DNA of 64,000 nt. Source: DATBAX01 sp963723765. Its GTDB lineage: Bacteria; Acidobacteriota; Terriglobia; Terriglobales; Acidobacteriaceae. The position numbers and the translations under genes are program-made. This document shows, piece after piece, positions 54,889 through 63,093 of the stretch. The stretch's first letter is position 1. The number at the start of each line of letters is the position of its first letter. Under the pieces are notes generated by a model that searched no databases, was not told where the DNA came from, and saw only the letters and a program-made list of their open reading frames with translations. The stretch spans positions 496,001-560,000 of the forward strand of contig CAVRSD010000002.1 in NCBI GenBank assembly GCA_963723765.1. Direction: 5' to 3'.

Positions 54889-55761
54889 TTACCCGGTGGC
54901 CGCCATGGTCATCCGGGCCTCAACCTCCAAACTTGGTTCCACATGGGCTGCATCGTTCTTTAGGGTGCGTGCTGCGGTGGCCACAAATACTTTAGATGCT
55001 CCCGCCTTCCGCAGAATGCGCGCGCACTCGGAGACCGTCGTGCCGGTGGTAAAAACATCGTCGATCAAAAGCACTTCGCGGCCAGCAACTTCTTCCGGCT
55101 TTGCTACGGTGAAAGCGCCGCGAATATTTTCTCGCCGCTGATGCCGGCTCAGGCCGATCTGCGACTGGGTGACCCGGCGGCGTTCGAGCACCCGCGGATC
55201 CAGCGTTAGACGTTCTCCCATGCGGCTCTGTTTTAGCGCGGCATGCGCCATCAGTTCTGATTGATTGAACCCGCGCTCGCGTCGCTTGGCAGAGTGCAAT
55301 GGAACGGGCACGACCAGAATCGCTGCTTCGCTAAACGCAGGTTCCAGCTCGGCAATGATTTCCGTCAGCATCCGGCCCAGCACATTGGCCGCAGGCCGTA
55401 CTTTTTCATATTTCAGCAAGTGGATAAGTTCTCGCAAGCCGCCGTCATAGCTGCCATAAGCCACGGCCCTGACGTAAGGAGGCTCCGCTCGTCTGCACAG
55501 TTCGCAACGAGGTCCTGCTTGCTCTGGTTGGTCTTGATCTGCGGAAACAACAAAGGGCCCGGTCAATCGCTCCCCGCAGATGGAACATAGCGCACCTGCA
55601 ATCGGGCGCATGGCGGAAAGACAATCCAAACAAACTGGCAAGCGTGAAATATTGAGGAGCGGGGCATCACAAAGACGACAGTCGGAGGGAAACAAAGTAG
55701 CGAACAAGCCTTCAGCAGCGACGTTCACCTGGGCTGCAAAATACGAAACCAAGGAAGGCAC
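54889..55761 (-). CDS. comF: ComF family phosphoribosyltransferase
   Basis: A 290-aa ComF. N-terminal zinc ribbons (CRLC, CLDC, CSIC, CELC) are followed by the PRTase domain: YEKVRPAANVLGRML, VPVPLHSAKRRERGFNQSEL and the PRPP-binding VLLIDDVFTTGTTVSECARI. In transformable bacteria it acts in DNA uptake. The GTG start at 55761 is read by family length. The last part is variable. Operon with the HNH gene. Confidence 0.92.
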   Translation of the reverse strand: MPSLVSYFAAQVNVAAEGLFATLFPSDCRLCDAPLLNISRLPVCLDCLSAMRPIAGALCSICGERLTGPFVVSADQDQPEQAGPRCELCRRAEPPYVRAVAYGSYDGGLRELIHLLKYEKVRPAANVLGRMLTEIIAELEPAFSEAAILVVPVPLHSAKRRERGFNQSELMAHAALKQSRMGERLTLDPRVLERRRVTQSQIGLSRHQRRENIRGAFTVAKPEEVAGREVLLIDDVFTTGTTVSECARILRKAGASKVFVATAARTLKNDAAHVEPSLEVEARMTMAATG

Positions 55762-55929
55762 CCACGCGTGTTCCCTGGCTGCAGTTTTAGTCCCAGTAGT
55801 CCGAGTTAGGTCCCGGGTACTGCTGAAGACGAACCTCCCACATCCTGCCAGGGCTTCTGGCTCCGGCTCGGAAGTATCTGCTTCAGTATAATGGCGCGGA
55901 ATGCCTGCCTGTCAAACGAGAGACCCTGC

Positions 55930-56139
55930 TTAGGCAGCCATGCGGTGTTCCGTAACGGGAACAGGACGCTCCGGAACTTCCACAAACAAAAGTCGGTAGT
56001 CCCGGCGGAAGCACTTGGCGCACCTCACCGGACGGAGCAAGAATACCGGGAGTAAATACTTTTCGGTGACAGTACGGGGACGGGAACGAAACCCGTGGGC
56101 ACTGCCACAATCACTGCAGTGGAACTGCTTGGACAGCAT
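55930..56139 (-). CDS. Small zinc-ribbon protein
   Basis: A 69-aa protein starting MLSKQFHCSDCGSAHGFRS with CxxC pairs at 8/11 and 40/43 (CSDC, CAKC). GGAGG lies 10 bases upstream of ATG 56139. The order zinc pair, RPRT-x-x-EKYLLP, RPVRCAKCFRRDY suggests one zinc ribbon with a hydrophobic loop. Role unknown; such mini-ribbons recur in this genome. Confidence 0.65.
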   Translation of the reverse strand: MLSKQFHCSDCGSAHGFRSRPRTVTEKYLLPVFLLRPVRCAKCFRRDYRLLFVEVPERPVPVTEHRMAA

Positions 56140-56423
56140 GGCTAATGCACCTCCAAAGCCAGCCAAAAGAAGATCATGCCATGGCTAGTATATAGCAAGT
56201 TTGAGGTGGATTTGAAGCTGTCATATTCCGCGATTTATGGGCATTTGGTGGCGATTTTGCGCAAAGTTCTCCCAATATTGATGCCGAGAACACACAATCG
56301 GGATGGAACCCGGCCGCAACCGGCACTTGTAAAGCAGGTCGCACGCATGGTAACTTGCGCGGTCTTAACTAGAGCAGCATTCCTGATCATTAATCATTGT
56401 CATTGTCACTGTGAGGCCTATTC

Positions 56424-58466
56424 ATGAGTACTCCTAACCCGGTTGAACCCACCGGACCGACAAAGTTCAAACCTTTCGTTCCAGAAACCATGCAGATGCG
56501 GGAGTTGACGGTGCGCGCCGTCCTTCTGGGACTTTTATTGACGATCGTCTTAGGTGCGGCGAACGCTTATTTGGGCCTCCGTGCGGGTATCACCATCGCG
56601 GCCACTTATCCCGCCGCCGTCATCGCTATGGCAATCCTGCGGATATGGAAAGGATCGCTGCTCGAGGAAAACATCGCTCGTACGGCGGGGACGATTGGCG
56701 AGGGTCTCGCCGCAGGGGCAATTTTCACGATCCCCGCATTTCTTCTTGCCGGAGTGTGGTCATCCTTCGAACCGGGACAAGCGTACTGGAAATCCACTGC
56801 GTTGATGTTGGTGGGCAGCATCCTTGGCGTTCTTTTCATTTCACTGGTGCGCCGCGTGATGGTGGAAGATCCGGAGCTGCCCTTTCCAGAATCCGTCGCC
56901 GCATCTGAGATCCATAAAGCCGGTCAGCGGGGCGCGCAATCCGCAAAATACCTGTTCTGGAACATGGGCGTGGGCGGCATTGTTTACATTCTCGGCCGCC
57001 TTGGATTATTTGCCACCGATAAAGATCTTCACTTTTCCGTGGGTACTCTAGGACACAGCCACGTTCGCCTTGGGCTCTCGAACAGCCCGAACGTCGTCGC
57101 CGCAGGTGGAATCAGCACGTTCGCCGCGCCCAGCGTGAGCCCGGCGTATTTGGGGGTCGGCTACATCATTGGCTTGCGGCTGGCGTCGATCCAATTTGCC
57201 GGCGGTGTGCTGGCCTGGGGGCTCATGGTTCCCCTGTTGATTTTCTTTCTCGGCCCGCAACTCAAACATTACCTTCCAGCCGACACGCCTGATGATTGGG
57301 CAAATATGGCGATTGCGGTCTGGAGATTCGTAGTGCGTCCGATCGCAGTGGGCGGGATGCTGGTGGGCGCCGCCTATACCTTGTTCAAGATGGGGAGAAG
57401 CCTGACCGCGGGGCTGGGCCGGGCGATTGCGGACCTGCGCCAAACCGCCGCCCAGCGGGCCCAGCTTTCACGCACGGAACAATACATGAGTTCGAAGGTG
57501 GTCTTGAGCCTGATTGCCCTCATGTTCGTGCTCATGTGTTTTCTGTACATCCATATTTCGAATCTGCTTTGGCCTGCGGTGCTGGCCGCCTTCGTCATGC
57601 TGGTGGTTGGCTTTTTCTTCGCAACCGTCTCGGGCAGCCTGGTGGGGTTCATTGGGTCTTCGAACAATCCGGTTTCTGGATTGACGCTTTCAACCCTGCT
57701 GATCGCGGCGTTGCTCATGGTTTCGCTGGGAGTTTCGGGACCGGGCGGCGTCGCTGCAGTGTTGGGAGTGGCAGCGGTGGTATGTGTGTCTTCGTCGGTG
57801 GCGGGAGAACTGCTGCAAGACTTTAAGGTCGGCTACATCCTCGGTGGAACCCCGCGCAAGATTCAGATTGCTGAATTGATCGCCGTTGTCGTAGCCAGCC
57901 TGGTCATGTACTGGCCGCTTTATCTACTGAATAAATCTTTCGGTTTCGGCAGCCGCCAGCTCTCGGCGCCTCAAGCTGGATTGATGGCTACCCTCGCCAT
58001 CGGCATTGTGGGCGGCGACATGCCATGGCCTCTGATCGCGGTGGGAGTTTTCTTTGGTATTGCCATGATCATGATGCAGGTAAAAAGTCCCATGCTCGTG
58101 GCCGTCGGGATGTATTTACCATTCGAGACCACGTTTGCTATTTTTCTCGGCGGCGTTTTCAGGGCCCTCGCCGACTGGATGGCCAAGCGGCGTGGGTTCA
58201 ATCAAGCACAACTGGCGCGGGTGGAAAATGCAGGCGTGCTGACCGCTTCCGGACTCATCGTAGGCGAATCACTACTTGGTTTGGGATGGGCCGGCGTAGT
58301 GGCGGTGGGCCAATGGCGTCATTGGACACTGATACAGATTTTCAATGCGCCGTCTTACGTTGTGGGATTGGTCGTCCTGGTCAGCCTGGCTGCCCTCATG
58401 ATCCGTCTCCCCCTTTCCAGCGCGGGAGATCCCAGTGAGCCGGCGCCGCCTACGGCGATGATGTGA
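56424..58466 (+). CDS. OPT family oligopeptide transporter
   Basis: A 680-aa protein with about 14-16 membrane segments. Family features: ELTVRAVLLGLLLTIVLGAA, YLGLRAGITIAATYPAAVI, ARTAGTIGEGLAAGAIFTIP and SNNPVSGLTLSTLLIAALLM. Bacterial OPT proteins import oligopeptides or metal-chelate peptides by proton coupling. The 284-base upstream region divides it from the minus-strand zinc-ribbon gene; no second subunit is near. Confidence 0.92.
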   Translation: MSTPNPVEPTGPTKFKPFVPETMQMRELTVRAVLLGLLLTIVLGAANAYLGLRAGITIAATYPAAVIAMAILRIWKGSLLEENIARTAGTIGEGLAAGAIFTIPAFLLAGVWSSFEPGQAYWKSTALMLVGSILGVLFISLVRRVMVEDPELPFPESVAASEIHKAGQRGAQSAKYLFWNMGVGGIVYILGRLGLFATDKDLHFSVGTLGHSHVRLGLSNSPNVVAAGGISTFAAPSVSPAYLGVGYIIGLRLASIQFAGGVLAWGLMVPLLIFFLGPQLKHYLPADTPDDWANMAIAVWRFVVRPIAVGGMLVGAAYTLFKMGRSLTAGLGRAIADLRQTAAQRAQLSRTEQYMSSKVVLSLIALMFVLMCFLYIHISNLLWPAVLAAFVMLVVGFFFATVSGSLVGFIGSSNNPVSGLTLSTLLIAALLMVSLGVSGPGGVAAVLGVAAVVCVSSSVAGELLQDFKVGYILGGTPRKIQIAELIAVVVASLVMYWPLYLLNKSFGFGSRQLSAPQAGLMATLAIGIVGGDMPWPLIAVGVFFGIAMIMMQVKSPMLVAVGMYLPFETTFAIFLGGVFRALADWMAKRRGFNQAQLARVENAGVLTASGLIVGESLLGLGWAGVVAVGQWRHWTLIQIFNAPSYVVGLVVLVSLAALMIRLPLSSAGDPSEPAPPTAMM

Positions 58467-58564
58467 CGGCGCTTGTGCGGCGTGAGCGAAGCGGGAGTCG
58501 CGCGCCGTCATCCTGAGCAAAGCGAAAGATCTGCTTCGTGGCCTTTGTGGTTTATGGTTTATGC

Positions 58565-59269
58565 ATGCCGGTTGTACAAAACATTGCTCTGATCCAGGAA
58601 CGAATCGCAACAGCGGCTCAACATAACGGACGTGATCACGACGACGTCACTCTGATGGCGGTGAGCAAGACTTTTCCGCCAGAGCTCGTTCGCCAGGCTT
58701 ACCACGCCGGACTTCGGCACTTCGGCGAAAATCGGGTACAGGAATTCGCAGATAAGATTGAGACGCTCCGGGACCTGCACGATGCTGAATGGCACATGAT
58801 CGGCCACTTGCAGACGAATAAGGCTGCAAAATCCGCTGAATTGTTTACCGCGATAGATTCCGTGGATTCACTCCGATTGGCGCAAAAGCTGAACGACGCA
58901 GCCCAACAGTTCGGGAAAACACTTAGCGTACTGATTGAGATCAACGTAGGCGGAGAAGCGGCTAAGAGCGGTCTATCTTTCGACTCGCCAGAGTTGGAAA
59001 CGCTTCTTCGCGCCGCACCGCAATTGGAACACTTGAAATTTCGCGGGTTGATGACCATCCCGCCGTTTTTCGAAGACCCGCAGCAAGCGCGCCCCTACTT
59101 TCGTAAACTGCGTGAATTGCGAGACCAGATCGCCTCACGAAAGCTTGAGAGAATCAGCATGGATACGCTCTCCATGGGCATGTCCCACGACTTCGAAGTA
59201 GCGATTGAAGAAGGCTCGACTTGTGTACGGGTGGGAACGGCGATCTTTGGAGGACGGGCTTCGATTTAG
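58565..59269 (+). CDS. yggS: YggS family PLP-homeostasis protein
   Basis: A 234-aa PLPHP. The cofactor Lys35 is in LMAVSKTFPPE; further family blocks are FGENRVQEFADKIE, WHMIGHLQTNKA, INVGGEAAKSGL and the C-terminal LSMGMSHDFEVAIEEGSTCV. It controls free PLP and amino-acid balance. yggU is found three genes further on, as in the yggS-yggT-yggU neighbourhood of many bacteria. ATG 58565 gives a normal N-terminus. Confidence 0.93.
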   Translation: MPVVQNIALIQERIATAAQHNGRDHDDVTLMAVSKTFPPELVRQAYHAGLRHFGENRVQEFADKIETLRDLHDAEWHMIGHLQTNKAAKSAELFTAIDSVDSLRLAQKLNDAAQQFGKTLSVLIEINVGGEAAKSGLSFDSPELETLLRAAPQLEHLKFRGLMTIPPFFEDPQQARPYFRKLRELRDQIASRKLERISMDTLSMGMSHDFEVAIEEGSTCVRVGTAIFGGRASI

Positions 59270-59280
59270 CGCAAGCGATC

Positions 59281-60090
59281 TCAGAATCGGTCAATTTGAA
59301 TAATGTTTCGTCGGCCTTTCTTGAGGTTCCCTGAAGATTTGGCAGCGTCCACCACTCCGCGAACATGGTCAATCATGAAGTGAACTTTCTGCAACGCGTC
59401 TTTTTTCGGTCGATCAGATTTCTGTCGATCGAGCTTCGGTCGATCAAATTTTGGCCCATCGAGTTGTGGTTGATCCGGCGCCGGGCTGATGCCCCGCCGC
59501 AGTCTCTGAATGCGGGTTACGGCGCAGTCAACCACGCGGGCAAGTTCGGCTGCGTAATCGGGCCGGCGGGCTTCCCGCAAACGCCGCTTCGCCTTCTCGA
59601 CGGAAAACCAGGTGGGATTTCGGCCGGCCTCTTGCGGCGCGCACAGCCGTAACACCTCGCAGAGATGAGCGTTCACGGCAAGTTCGTTCTCCGCGGACTT
59701 CTCCACTGATTTCGATGCAGACGATTTCGAAGCAGAATTGCCGGCCCGCCGGCGGCGAATGTATCGGGTAAATGAGACTTCCTCCATCCGTCCATGAACT
59801 CCGGCTTCTTCGAAAGCTTCCAGAGCGGCAGCCTGGGCATGGGTCAACCCAGCTTCGGCGCTGCCCTTGGGGAAAGTCCAGCGCCCGCCACGAGTTTGGA
59901 CCAGCAGAAATTCGATGCCTTTGGCACGCACCCGAAAACAGACCGCGGCAACCTGTTCGCATCCCCGCATTCTCCGCAGTTGCGACAGTCGAAAAAACTT
60001 GGCCGATGGTTGTTGGGTCCGGACCGGCGACCAGTCGCCACTCGACTGAGAATGTTTTGCGCTCATCCCATCAGAGTGCACGATGCTCAC
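59281..60090 (-). CDS. NUDIX-domain protein with degenerate box and repeat-bearing tail
   Basis: A 269-aa protein. NUDIX fold at about 45-190: FLLVQTRGGRWTFPKGSAEA, box GLTHAQAAALEAFEEAGV, in which the first Glu and the Arg of the standard G-x5-E-x7-REUxEExGU are replaced by Leu while EExG is kept, and FSVEKAKRRLREARRP near the end. The tail carries a short repeat of DRPK/DGPKF type (59390-59480). Similar boxes occur in diphosphoinositol-phosphatase-like bacterial NUDIX proteins. GTG 60090 is used; ATG 60066 is an alternative. Confidence 0.7.
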   Translation of the reverse strand: MSIVHSDGMSAKHSQSSGDWSPVRTQQPSAKFFRLSQLRRMRGCEQVAAVCFRVRAKGIEFLLVQTRGGRWTFPKGSAEAGLTHAQAAALEAFEEAGVHGRMEEVSFTRYIRRRRAGNSASKSSASKSVEKSAENELAVNAHLCEVLRLCAPQEAGRNPTWFSVEKAKRRLREARRPDYAAELARVVDCAVTRIQRLRRGISPAPDQPQLDGPKFDRPKLDRQKSDRPKKDALQKVHFMIDHVRGVVDAAKSSGNLKKGRRNIIQIDRF

Positions 60091-60311
60091 AGCCTCTGGC
60101 TAGAGCCCAGCTTGGTTCAGCGCCTCATTCCGAACCAGGTTTCATGGTTTCTAAGTGCGCAGAGTAGAGCAATGCAGACAGTAATCCACAACCGAGTCCT
60201 CCGGGAATCTTCCTACGTACTTGCGTCCCGTCCGCTGCGGAGACAGTATTTTCTCTTTGGTAGAGAGCACAAGCGCAGTGCCGCCTACATTGAACGGATT
60301 GAGGGAGACCT

Positions 60312-60659
60312 TTGGAAAACTTATATTGCCTTCGTTGTAATCGCGAGCTTGAGCCAGGACACAAATCAGTAGCCGTCTATATGTTCGCGCAGACCGTGGG
60401 AGTCAGGCCGCGGCAAAAATCGTCGTCCCAACGCATCTGCTTCTGCCCGCAGTGCTCGGTCTCTCTGGCGATGGGGCCTCCGCCAGAGGGTGCGCTCAAC
60501 ATGGCGGCATGGAACATGATTCGCGATCTGGTCGGCTCGGACCCGGCGCTGAATCAGGCGGCATGGGAAAGTCTGCGAGGAATTGTCGGAGTACTGCCCG
60601 CCACCGGCACCGATGACGGCCCTCGTCGTGCGTCGGGCGGAGGATACTTCGAGTTCTGA
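60312..60659 (+). CDS. Zinc-ribbon protein of unknown function
   Basis: A 115-aa protein from TTG 60312, preceded by GAGGGAGACCT. CLRC at 6-9 and CFCPQC at 43-48 form a zinc site; the second half (NMAAWNMIRDLVGSDPALNQ) is helical. The stop TGA directly abuts the TTG of yggU, so the two are translated together. Role unknown. Confidence 0.65.
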   Translation: MENLYCLRCNRELEPGHKSVAVYMFAQTVGVRPRQKSSSQRICFCPQCSVSLAMGPPPEGALNMAAWNMIRDLVGSDPALNQAAWESLRGIVGVLPATGTDDGPRRASGGGYFEF

Positions 60660-60944
60660 TTGATTCTTATTCATGAAACACTTGCCGGCGTAACCTTCGC
60701 CGTGAAGGTCCATCCTCGGGCCAAGAAGAACGCTGTCACCGGCGAAATCGGCGATGCTCTAAAACTCTCGTTGACGGCTCCTCCAGTCGATGGCCGGGCC
60801 AACCAGTCCTGCATCGAATTCTTCGCAAATCTTTTGAAGGTTCCGCGTTCCTCCGTTACCATAGCGTCCGGCGAGACCAGCCGCCGGAAAGTGATTCGTG
60901 TGGCGGGACTGTCGGCCGAGGAAGTGCGGAAGCGGTTGGGATAG
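60660..60944 (+). CDS. yggU: DUF167/YggU family protein
   Basis: A 94-aa protein. The family signature VHPRAKKNAVTG and LSLTAPPVDGRANQSCIEFF, then VTIASGETSRRKVIRVAG, are all present. The TTG at 60660 begins on the base after the upstream stop. Biochemical role unknown. yggS lies upstream on the same strand with a minus-strand NUDIX gene between. Confidence 0.88.
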   Translation: MILIHETLAGVTFAVKVHPRAKKNAVTGEIGDALKLSLTAPPVDGRANQSCIEFFANLLKVPRSSVTIASGETSRRKVIRVAGLSAEEVRKRLG

Positions 60945-61023
60945 CTTCCGGGAAATCATATATCTCGACAACGCGGGCGAGGGCGCCCGCGCCACACTAC
61001 ACGGGACGGTCCGAAAGAACTCG

Positions 61024-62298
61024 ATGACTTTTTCTGAGCGCTTCCACGAAATTCGCACCGGCTTTGAGCGGCCTTTCTGGGTCGCCAATATCAGCGAACT
61101 CTTCGAGCGGCTTTCTTACTATGCGGCCTTTGCCTCGCTGGCCCGGTATCTTCACGAAACCTTGAATTTTGGAGTGGAACAGGCCAGCAGCCTGACGGGG
61201 CTATTTGGCGGATTGGTCTGGTTTCTCGCCGCATTCGGTGGAACGCTTGCCGACCGGCTGGGCTTCCGGCGTTCCCTTTCGCTGGCCTACCTGATTCTAA
61301 GTTGTTCGTATTTTCTGCTGGGCTCGATTGGATCGCCCTGGCTGGCGCCTGTGCGCGACGCCATGCCGCTGGGCGTGCTGGTGACGCTTGTCCTCATGCT
61401 TCCCGCGCTGGGTATTGCCCTGGTCAAACCCGCCGTGGTCGGAACGACGGCCCGCGCTTCCAGAGAAAATGTCCGCTCCATCGGTTATTCCATCTACTAC
61501 ACCCTGGTTAACATCGGTGGCGCCGCCGGTCCGTATCTGGCTTCCTGGGTCCATCAGCACATGCGCGTGGAGAACGTATTTCGTGTGGCTGCAGTCAGCG
61601 TGTTTGCCATGTTTTTCGCCGTGTTGCTTTTCTACAAAGAACCTCGGCGGTCCGGAGAGACACAAACGGTCAGCCTGGGCCAAGCGGCAAAGAATTTTGC
61701 CACTGTGCTGTCGAATCCCCGGTTCATGCTTTTTCTTCTGATTTTTTCGGGATACTGGGTAGTTTACTGGCAGGAATTCATCATCCTGCCGCTTTATATT
61801 CACGACTACATCAATCCCAAGACCGATACCGAATTGATGCTCGTGACCGGGCCGTTGACAGTCATTGCACTGCAAATGATAGTTAGTTTTCTCACCCAGA
61901 AGATGCCGGCATTCACCGCCATTACGCTGGGGACGCTGATCTCGGCGCTGGCCTGGATCATACTGATTGCGGATCCTACGGTCCCCATGGCAATTGCCAC
62001 GTTGTTTGCAGTTTCGCTGGGGGAGATTACGCAATCGCCACGCTATTACGAATATATTTCCCGGCTCGCGCCTCCCGGCCAGCAGGGTACGTACATGGGA
62101 TTTGCGTTCCTTCCAATTGGCATTGGATCGCTGATCGGCGGATGGTTTGGCGGGAGACTGATCCACCATTTCGGTGAAGTCACCCATCAGCCGGGACGCA
62201 TTTGGTGGGCTGTGACTGCGGTGGGCGTGGCGACCGCGGCACTGCTTTGGATTTACGACAAGACGATCAGGATAGCTAGTACGGCTCCCGCGAGTTAA
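61024..62298 (+). CDS. MFS/POT-type peptide transporter-like protein
   Basis: A 424-aa, 12-segment transporter. The start MTFSERFHEIRTGFERPFW and FERLSYYAAFASLARYLHET (helix 1, with the E-x-x-x-Y pattern of POT carriers), GGTLADRLGFRRSLSLAYLI (MFS loop 2-3) and YTLVNIGGAAGPYLASWVHQ fit the POT/PTR group. It probably takes up di- or tripeptides. ATG 61024 is chosen instead of 60898 because the family begins there. Confidence 0.85.
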   Translation: MTFSERFHEIRTGFERPFWVANISELFERLSYYAAFASLARYLHETLNFGVEQASSLTGLFGGLVWFLAAFGGTLADRLGFRRSLSLAYLILSCSYFLLGSIGSPWLAPVRDAMPLGVLVTLVLMLPALGIALVKPAVVGTTARASRENVRSIGYSIYYTLVNIGGAAGPYLASWVHQHMRVENVFRVAAVSVFAMFFAVLLFYKEPRRSGETQTVSLGQAAKNFATVLSNPRFMLFLLIFSGYWVVYWQEFIILPLYIHDYINPKTDTELMLVTGPLTVIALQMIVSFLTQKMPAFTAITLGTLISALAWIILIADPTVPMAIATLFAVSLGEITQSPRYYEYISRLAPPGQQGTYMGFAFLPIGIGSLIGGWFGGRLIHHFGEVTHQPGRIWWAVTAVGVATAALLWIYDKTIRIASTAPAS

Positions 62299-62305
62299 AT
62301 GGCAA

Positions 62306-63036
62306 ATGGCTGCACGCAAAGTCACTCCCGCCAGCGTCGGTTCTGAGATTCGACACATTCTTCAAGCTGGCGGCTCCCCCGAGCACGCCGAAGGCGTCCA
62401 GTGGTACTTCAAACAAGAAATCAAATCACATGGCTGGTATACGGGTGACCTGCGACGAGCGGCGATGCGTTCCCGGCGGGAAATCCGAAAAGAACATGAG
62501 CTGGATTTTCTTCTGCAAGTCGCTGACACGTTATTCAGCGGCTGCGTTCTTGAGGAGAAAGTCTTTGCCATCTTCCTGCTGGAAAAGTTGACAGACGAAT
62601 TCGGTGATCGCGAATTCCGGATCTTTGAGTCGTGGCTCGCGCGTATCAGCAGTTGGGCCGACCACGACGGACTGGTTCACTACTTGATTGCGCCCATGAT
62701 TGTGGCCAAACCGGCTCGTATCAGGCGTGCATTCCGTTGGGCAAAAGTTTCAGATCGTTGGCATCGCCGGGCGGCATGCGTGGCCTTGATCCAGGGAACG
62801 CGGCGGAAAATGTTTTTCCCGGAGATTACGGACGCTCTCCAATCTGCTTTTATGCGATAAAGACGACATGGTGCAGAAGGGCCTGGGCTGGCTGTTGCGC
62901 GAAACCGCGAAGGCCAATCCCGAGCGAACCGTGCCGTATCTGAAGAGTATTCGTGAGAGAGCACCGACGACTGGTTCTACGGACAGCCTGCGAGACGCTG
63001 CCCGCAACTACTCGGAAGAAGATTCTGGCGGTGTGA
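62306..63036 (+). CDS. AlkD-like DNA alkylation repair protein, two frameshifts
   Basis: About 242 aa after two one-base corrections. The first frame runs to about 62838 with AEGVQWYFKQEIKSHGWYTG, FLLEKLTDEFGDREF and the HEAT-repeat helices; then NLLLCDKDDMVQKGLGWLLR follows in the second frame, and after RERAP (near 62965) RLVLRTACETLP in the third, ending at TGA 63034-63036. AlkD removes N3/N7-alkylpurines from DNA. Conserved WxxRAAxV-like DRWHRRAACVA is intact. The breaks look like sequence errors. Confidence 0.8.
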
Positions 63037-63093
63037 TCGTTCTTTGCTTTCTGCTACCATACCTACGAATTTTTTATGACCCGAGAGTACACC

